DNA from: a virus
Strand: one strand, 5' to 3'
DNA: 35,360 nt
Virus record (IMG/VR): IMGVR_UViG_3300025671_009225
Location: 1-35,360 of that record
Each line of letters opens with the position of its first letter. Positions within the stretch are counted from its first letter, which is position 1. The translations under genes and the position numbers were made by a program. The notes below the pieces were generated by a model. That model saw nothing but the letters and a program-made list of their open reading frames with translations. It made no database searches and was not told where the DNA came from. Shown here one piece after another: positions 31,513 to 35,360 of this stretch.

Positions 31513-33249
31513 ATGCCAAAAAACCAAAACATATACAAAGAAAATGATTTTGAGAGATGTAAGGGTGTTTTATTTTCTGTTAGAAATAAACAACAATTGG
31601 TGTCAGCGGTTAATTACATAAATAACTTCAATAATAAATATAAAATAACTGAGAAATCACCAGAATATATCTATTTTGAGAAAATGATTTCTTTAATGTC
31701 TAAAAAAATTAAATCGAAGTTTTCTAAAAATCAGGACGATGATGTTCAGAGGCGTGGCCTTATCAGTGATTTAGAATTGGAAGAATCTTTGAATTGGACT
31801 GATAATGACGAATCTTATGGTTCGGATGGTAATTTTTCACCAGACCCTTATTGGAAAAATTATGAAAATGGTTCCCCTAGTTATTGGGAACAGGGTGATG
31901 CTGGTGGTTCATCTGATTCTGATGGTGATATGAACGAATCTAACGATTTTGATTGGATTAAAGATATTGAGGAATTACCAATACCAGGAACAGCGTGGAT
32001 TATGGAAATAAACCAAAAAGATTCTGAAGAGGTTCAACAAAAATTATTTGATGTTGGGTTTAGGTGGTCATCTGGTGGTAATAAAATAGACGAAACTAGT
32101 GGTGTTTATGCTTTTGTTTCTTATAGTAATTATGATATAAAATACAAAGGTTTCAAAAAGGTTAAAGGTGATTCATATATTTCAAATAACATAAACAATA
32201 TTATCAGTTCAGTACAACCCAATGATTTATTTATTTATGAATATAAAGATGGTACTTCAAGATTAAAGAATACAAGTCTGAATGAATCTAACGATTTTGA
32301 TTGGACAAAGGATGTAGAATCGTTAGATAACAGGGGATTTTATGTTGGTGATGAATTTATTGATACAGATGATGTAGAACCCATAAAATACACCATAAAA
32401 AATATTGTAAATGATAAGGTTTTATTAACATGGTTTTCACCATATGACAACCAAGACGTTGAATATGTGGATAGTTTAAATAGATTGGAATCTAGATTAA
32501 AAGATGGGTTTATTGAATTCATCAATGAGTTAAATGAAGATTTTGATTGGATTAAAGACATTCAACCTGAAACTGAATGGGATAAGGAAAAATATTATGT
32601 TTTAGATGTCAGAAGTTTGAGTGGTGTTAAATTACGAGAAACTATTGATGATATATGGGATTTTGCTTATAACATGGATTATGATGTTGAAATAGGGGTT
32701 GAATATAATACCGTAGGTTATGTATATTTTGAACCGAATGATGAAGTCCCAGAAGGGTATGCTTTAGATTGGTCACCAAGAAAAACAACAGACCCAACTT
32801 TTGGTGGTAAGTACCAAATGATTTCGTTAGAAGAATTTTATCATATGGCTTATGGTGATGAACCATTAAACGAATCTAATGATTTCGATTGGACATCAGA
32901 GATTAAACCGATGAAACCTGAAATGGAATGGTTAAAATCTAATTTTGATAACCTTAAACCGGTTATCAAGGGTGGCAGAACCTTTTATGTGGATTCGGAA
33001 CGAAAACCACTTTTTATGTATAAACAGGATTCAGAAAATGGGTATGTGTGGATAAATCAGTACCGAATTTGGATGGTTTTACGAGACGATTTTGGTCTTA
33101 GTTATGGTGAAATTCAGGAACTTATAACGAGGTGGCTGGATGAGACCTACAATTTAAGGGGATTCACACCAAGGTATTCCATAAACCTTTTTCCTTTATC
33201 GCTGGATGAGACCTACAATTTAAGGGGATTCACACCTAATTTTTATTAA
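31513..33249 (+). CDS. repeated NDFDW protein, possible prohead-processed polyprotein, 578 aa
   Basis: Four copies of the NDFDW motif (residues 144-148, 260-264, DFDW at 343-346, 456-460), each just after LNE or MNE (E142, E258, E342, E454). LxE is the cleavage signature of T4-type prohead proteases, so cutting would give five pieces of about 142, 116, 84, 112 and 124 residues. Each piece would start like the stand-alone NDFDW proteins. The first piece (VLFSVRNKQQLVSAVNYINN) is of another type. The last 40 residues run through the 36/30/36-bp repeat unit and may not be native protein. Domain functions are unknown. Confidence 0.75.
   Translation: MPKNQNIYKENDFERCKGVLFSVRNKQQLVSAVNYINNFNNKYKITEKSPEYIYFEKMISLMSKKIKSKFSKNQDDDVQRRGLISDLELEESLNWTDNDESYGSDGNFSPDPYWKNYENGSPSYWEQGDAGGSSDSDGDMNESNDFDWIKDIEELPIPGTAWIMEINQKDSEEVQQKLFDVGFRWSSGGNKIDETSGVYAFVSYSNYDIKYKGFKKVKGDSYISNNINNIISSVQPNDLFIYEYKDGTSRLKNTSLNESNDFDWTKDVESLDNRGFYVGDEFIDTDDVEPIKYTIKNIVNDKVLLTWFSPYDNQDVEYVDSLNRLESRLKDGFIEFINELNEDFDWIKDIQPETEWDKEKYYVLDVRSLSGVKLRETIDDIWDFAYNMDYDVEIGVEYNTVGYVYFEPNDEVPEGYALDWSPRKTTDPTFGGKYQMISLEEFYHMAYGDEPLNESNDFDWTSEIKPMKPEMEWLKSNFDNLKPVIKGGRTFYVDSERKPLFMYKQDSENGYVWINQYRIWMVLRDDFGLSYGEIQELITRWLDETYNLRGFTPRYSINLFPLSLDETYNLRGFTPNFY
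33135..33236 (+). CRISPR. CRISPR-like unit: two perfect 36-bp repeats around a 30-bp spacer
   Basis: Two identical 36-bp copies (33135-33170 and 33201-33236; beginning GCTGGATGAG, ending GGGGATTCACACC) flank a unique 30-bp stretch (33171-33200). Identity stops exactly at both ends. 36/30 is the geometry of type II-C and VI-B arrays in flavobacteria. The layout (5' G-x-TG, ACCT, TTT, AAGGGG, 3' CACxxC) recalls Cas13b repeats, as remembered. The repeat is about 47% G+C, far above its surroundings, and uses the CTG codon, rare here. Against this, both copies are in frame with the polyprotein gene and encode LDETYNLRGFTP. Either a mini-array or a coding duplication. Confidence 0.55.
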
Positions 33250-33252
33250 TCA

Positions 33253-33284
33253 TTTGTTTTTTTAATTTATGTTGATTATATTTG
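33253..33284 (+). promoter_or_regulatory. Bacteroidota-type promoter
   Basis: TTTG at 33253, 20-nt spacer, perfect TATATTTG at 33277-33284. It lies just after the polyprotein stop and 11 nt before the next ATG. Confidence 0.8.
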
Positions 33285-33295
33285 TTTAAAATTAT

Positions 33296-33841
33296 ATGGT
33301 CATGAAATTATTTAAAGGAAAACGAAAAGGAGTTATACATACAACAGATATAACATTAGATGATGTTAGATCAATATTTTTCCCAAAAAATTTCCGTGAA
33401 AAATATAAATACCTAGGTTCAGTTCCTTGGAATGAAGAATCTGAATTATTTAAGGTGATGGAACCATTAATAATTTTTATGGATTATAAGGCAAAACCAA
33501 AATGGTGTCCTAGATTTGTTTTGAGATTTTTACATTTATTCGGTTCAGATAATTCTATTGTTAGGGTTAGAAACCAAAAATTACATAACTTAAAAACAAA
33601 ATTAACAAAAGGTATTATGATCCTCGATTATAAAACTAAATGGTCAGATTATGATTTAAGAATTAGTATTGCAGGCGATGTAGAAATGTGGAGATTAACA
33701 ACAGCCATAGAAAATAAATTTTACAAAGATGGTTATAGAAAAGAATTAATAGAACAAATTAGAGAATATGAACCAGAATTTAATGAGGTTTATTTATCAA
33801 CAAATCGGTTAGAAGAAAAAATAGAAAAATTAAAAAATTAG
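33296..33841 (+). CDS. conserved phage hypothetical protein, 181 aa
   Basis: Not assigned. It contains IPLW-like WNEESELFKVMEPLIIFMDY and KPKWCPRFVLRFLHLFGSDN, then an amphipathic C-terminal helix. Similar proteins occur in Bacteroidota phages, from memory. MVM gives two possible starts, 33296 and 33302. Confidence 0.72.
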   Translation: MVMKLFKGKRKGVIHTTDITLDDVRSIFFPKNFREKYKYLGSVPWNEESELFKVMEPLIIFMDYKAKPKWCPRFVLRFLHLFGSDNSIVRVRNQKLHNLKTKLTKGIMILDYKTKWSDYDLRISIAGDVEMWRLTTAIENKFYKDGYRKELIEQIREYEPEFNEVYLSTNRLEEKIEKLKN

Positions 33842-33846
33842 AAATT

Positions 33847-34185
33847 ATGGGAAGTGCAACTTATTTTGAAACAGAAGTATTTATAAACAGAAAAGTGTTT
33901 TCATCTAGATATGAATTGGAACAAGAAATAAAAGATGTGGAGGGTTTTATAGAATCAGCCAAACGAGAACTAACAGCTTTTTCTGTATCAACGCCAAAAG
34001 ATGTTATGGCGACACAAAATGAAGATGGTTATGTAGAAAACCCAATAGACCAAATATTAAGAAGAACTGGTGAAATATTTGAATGGATGGAGGAAAATTA
34101 CTTTTTACTAAATAGATTATATCAGTTTAGAACTTACTTGGAGGAAAACCCTGATAAGGATATGAGGGAATTTATGGATATATAA
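33847..34185 (+). CDS. hypothetical helical protein, 112 aa
   Basis: Not recognised. Mostly helical with YELEQEIKDVEGFIESAKRE and a possible four-helix layout. It follows the preceding gene by 5 bases, so the two are probably co-transcribed from the 33253 promoter. Confidence 0.72.
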   Translation: MGSATYFETEVFINRKVFSSRYELEQEIKDVEGFIESAKRELTAFSVSTPKDVMATQNEDGYVENPIDQILRRTGEIFEWMEENYFLLNRLYQFRTYLEENPDKDMREFMDI

Positions 34186-34197
34186 AAACAAAAAAAA

Positions 34198-34593
34198 ATG
34201 AATTTAATTGAAATGATTAATGCTGATTTCATGACAGCATACAAAGAAAAAAACATGGAGAAAAAAGATTTTTTGGGTGTGTTAAAGACTGAGGTAACAA
34301 AAGAAAGTAAAACACCTGATGATATGTATGTTATCGGTAAAATAAAATCGATGATTAAGAATGCTGAAGCAACAAATTCTTTATCTGAAAATGAGTTGGA
34401 AATATTAAATGGTTATTTACCAAAACAACTTACAGAAGAAGAGATAACAACATTCATATCAAATATCATTACAGATAATGGTTTTTCAGGTGGTAAAGAT
34501 ATGGGAAAAGTGATGGGTTTATTAAAAGAAGGTTTTGATGGACAATATGATGGGAAAATGGCTTCACAATTGGTTAAAACTTTATTAAATTAA
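34198..34593 (+). CDS. GatB/YqeY-domain protein
   Basis: A stand-alone YqeY-type domain (131 aa): [56 protein letters not shown] and [20 protein letters not shown]. YqeY matches the C-terminal tail of amidotransferase subunit GatB, which binds tRNA. As a free protein its role is unclear. In phages it is rare; a tRNA or translation-related function can be suspected. It is followed directly by thyA. Confidence 0.87.
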   Translation: MNLIEMINADFMTAYKEKNMEKKDFLGVLKTEVTKESKTPDDMYVIGKIKSMIKNAEATNSLSENELEILNGYLPKQLTEEEITTFISNIITDNGFSGGKDMGKVMGLLKEGFDGQYDGKMASQLVKTLLN

Positions 34594-34601
34594 TTTTTAA
34601 T

Positions 34602-34922
34602 ATGGGACAAAATATAGAAAAAGATTACTTAAAATTATTAAATGACATCTTACAACGAGGTACCGAGAAATCTGATAGAACTGGTACTGGTACAATCTCT
34701 GTATTTGGTAGACAGATTCGTCATGATATGAAACAAGGATTTCCATTGTTAACTACCAAAAAAATGTATTGGAAAGGTATCGTAACAGAATTAATTTGGT
34801 TCTTACGTGGTGACACATCAATAGAGTATCTCTTAGAAAACGATTGCAATATATGGACAGGAGACGCTTATCAATTTTACTTGAAAGAGTGTGAAAGGTT
34901 GGAAAAAAATAATGAAGAATAA
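34602..34922 (+). pseudogene. thyA: thymidylate synthase, N-terminal part, interrupted
   Basis: The first 106 residues match Thy[21 protein letters not shown] (dUMP-binding Arg region), [20 protein letters not shown] and [14 protein letters not shown]. Intact ThyA would continue to a catalytic Cys near residue 146 and to about 260-290 residues. Here an in-frame stop follows KNNEE, and the next 440 bases show no ThyA sequence. The most likely cause is an inserted group I intron or homing-type gene, as in the T4 td gene, with the second exon beyond the right edge. Function may be intact if splicing occurs. Confidence 0.85.
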
Positions 34923-34930
34923 TGACTTTT

Positions 34931-34967
34931 TTTGGTTTCTCATATATTTATTATAAAAGAAACCAAA
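34931..34967 (+). promoter_or_regulatory. 10-bp hairpin with late-promoter-like loop before the homing-type gene
   Basis: TTTGGTTTCT pairs with AGAAACCAAA (10 bp, perfect) around a 17-nt loop that contains ATATTTATT. The ATG follows directly. This arrangement copies the T4 I-TevI control region, where a hairpin hides translation of early RNA and a late promoter lies within the hairpin. It could instead be an intron structural stem. Confidence 0.65.
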
Positions 34968-35360
34968 ATGTGTCTAAAAAGTAAAATTCAGTCAACTCTT
35001 TGTGTGTTGAGAAATAACGAATATAAAATATTATCTCAAAAATTGAGAGTAATTGACGATTCAATGGAACAAGAAATAATTGATAACACTAAATTTTTGG
35101 ATTTACATAACCCAAAATTGGTAGATAGAGTTAGGTACTTACTAAAAGAAAAAAAATCAATCAACGTATGTATAAACTGTAATAAACCAATAATTGATTT
35201 AACACGAATGTTTTGCTCGGCAAAATGCAATAACAACTCTGAACAAACTAAAAATAAATTTAGAGAAAAATACAATAACTTATCCGAAGTAGAAAAAATA
35301 ACGAGAAATAAAAAAAGAACTGAAACGGTTAATAACAAATATGGTGGATATACTTTACAA
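34968..35360 (+). CDS. homing-type zinc-finger protein, 3' end outside window
   Basis: Open from ATG 34968 to the right edge (131 codons seen). It has CINCNKPIIDLTRMFCSAKC, a CxxC..CxxxC zinc finger, followed by a Lys-rich stretch ending ETVNNKYGGYTLQ. Proteins with this finger and repeated 'KxKYG' segments are common in phages next to split genes and are often linked with Vsr-like (EDxHD) homing nuclease domains (DUF723/DUF7487 type, as remembered). The nuclease part would be to the right of the window. Its codon use (TGC, TCG, ACG, ATC) differs from neighbours, which suggests transfer. Confidence 0.75.
   Translation, partial: MCLKSKIQSTLCVLRNNEYKILSQKLRVIDDSMEQEIIDNTKFLDLHNPKLVDRVRYLLKEKKSINVCINCNKPIIDLTRMFCSAKCNNNSEQTKNKFREKYNNLSEVEKITRNKKRTETVNNKYGGYTLQ

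Noticed and set aside
31242-31538. Leftward frame opposite the 31249 gene
   Set aside because: It spans the promoter of the polyprotein gene and lacks a promoter of its own; the rightward frame has one.
33171-33200. Partial match of the 30-bp spacer's reverse complement to 1082-1105
   Set aside because: About 12-20 bases match with one gap in an A/G-rich stretch. This is expected by chance in such biased sequence.

Overview
The window looks like part of the genome of a large tailed phage (T4-like in gene content) that infects a Bacteroidota host, probably a flavobacterium-like one. Evidence for a phage: densely packed, mostly rightward genes with overlapping start and stop codons; a recombination nuclease pair of the gp46/gp47 type; a Dda-type helicase; a phage-sized sigma factor; two cell-wall lytic enzymes; a thymidylate synthase interrupted by a homing-type element; Mom-like DNA modification proteins; and many small proteins with no known function. 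Evidence for the host group: DNA that is about 70% A+T by eye, no Shine-Dalgarno sequences at the starts, and repeated promoters of the form TTG-N19/20-TAnnTTTG, the Bacteroidota housekeeping type. No tRNA gene was seen.

Layout. 1-7929: replication and recombination. A DUF4338 protein cut by the left edge is followed by small genes, gp47-like nuclease, Dda-like helicase, a coiled-coil protein with a 60-bp repeat, and gp46-like ATPase. 7930-9896: small genes and a complete sigma-70 factor, closed by a strong terminator. 9900-17140: likely late block with membrane proteins, an amidase, a spanin-like candidate, a thioredoxin-fold protein, virion-type proteins and a GH19 lysozyme/chitinase, with ATATTTATA motifs before several genes. 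17150-21600: small genes including an Hc1-type histone-like protein, a Nudix hydrolase, RNase HII and two leftward genes. 21650-26140: DnaJ, an SlyD-like FKBP, a TROVE-related DUF2828 protein, a free-standing structured RNA with its own promoter and terminator, and an SPFH lipoprotein. 26150-29315: small genes, a GIY-YIG protein with a RAMA-like tail and two adjacent Mom-like proteins. 29318-33250: a family of proteins sharing an NDFDW motif, one with a nuclease-like domain and one a repeated possible polyprotein that ends in a 36/30/36-bp CRISPR-like unit. 33253-35360: small genes, a YqeY-like protein, and thyA broken by a zinc-finger homing-type reading frame.

Three systems stand out. First, the TROVE-related protein and the structured RNA downstream form a plausible phage ribonucleoprotein. 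Second, the NDFDW proteins carry IxE or LxE motifs where a prohead protease of the T4 gp21 type could cut, which suggests proteins packaged in the head and injected with the DNA. Third, a two-repeat, one-spacer element with the 36/30 geometry of flavobacterial type II-C or VI-B CRISPR arrays lies at the 3' end of the polyprotein gene. A fourth theme is gene expression: in several genes a -7 box sits exactly 4 nt before ATG, which predicts leaderless mRNAs.

All identifications come from reading the sequence and from remembered family features. No database search was run.
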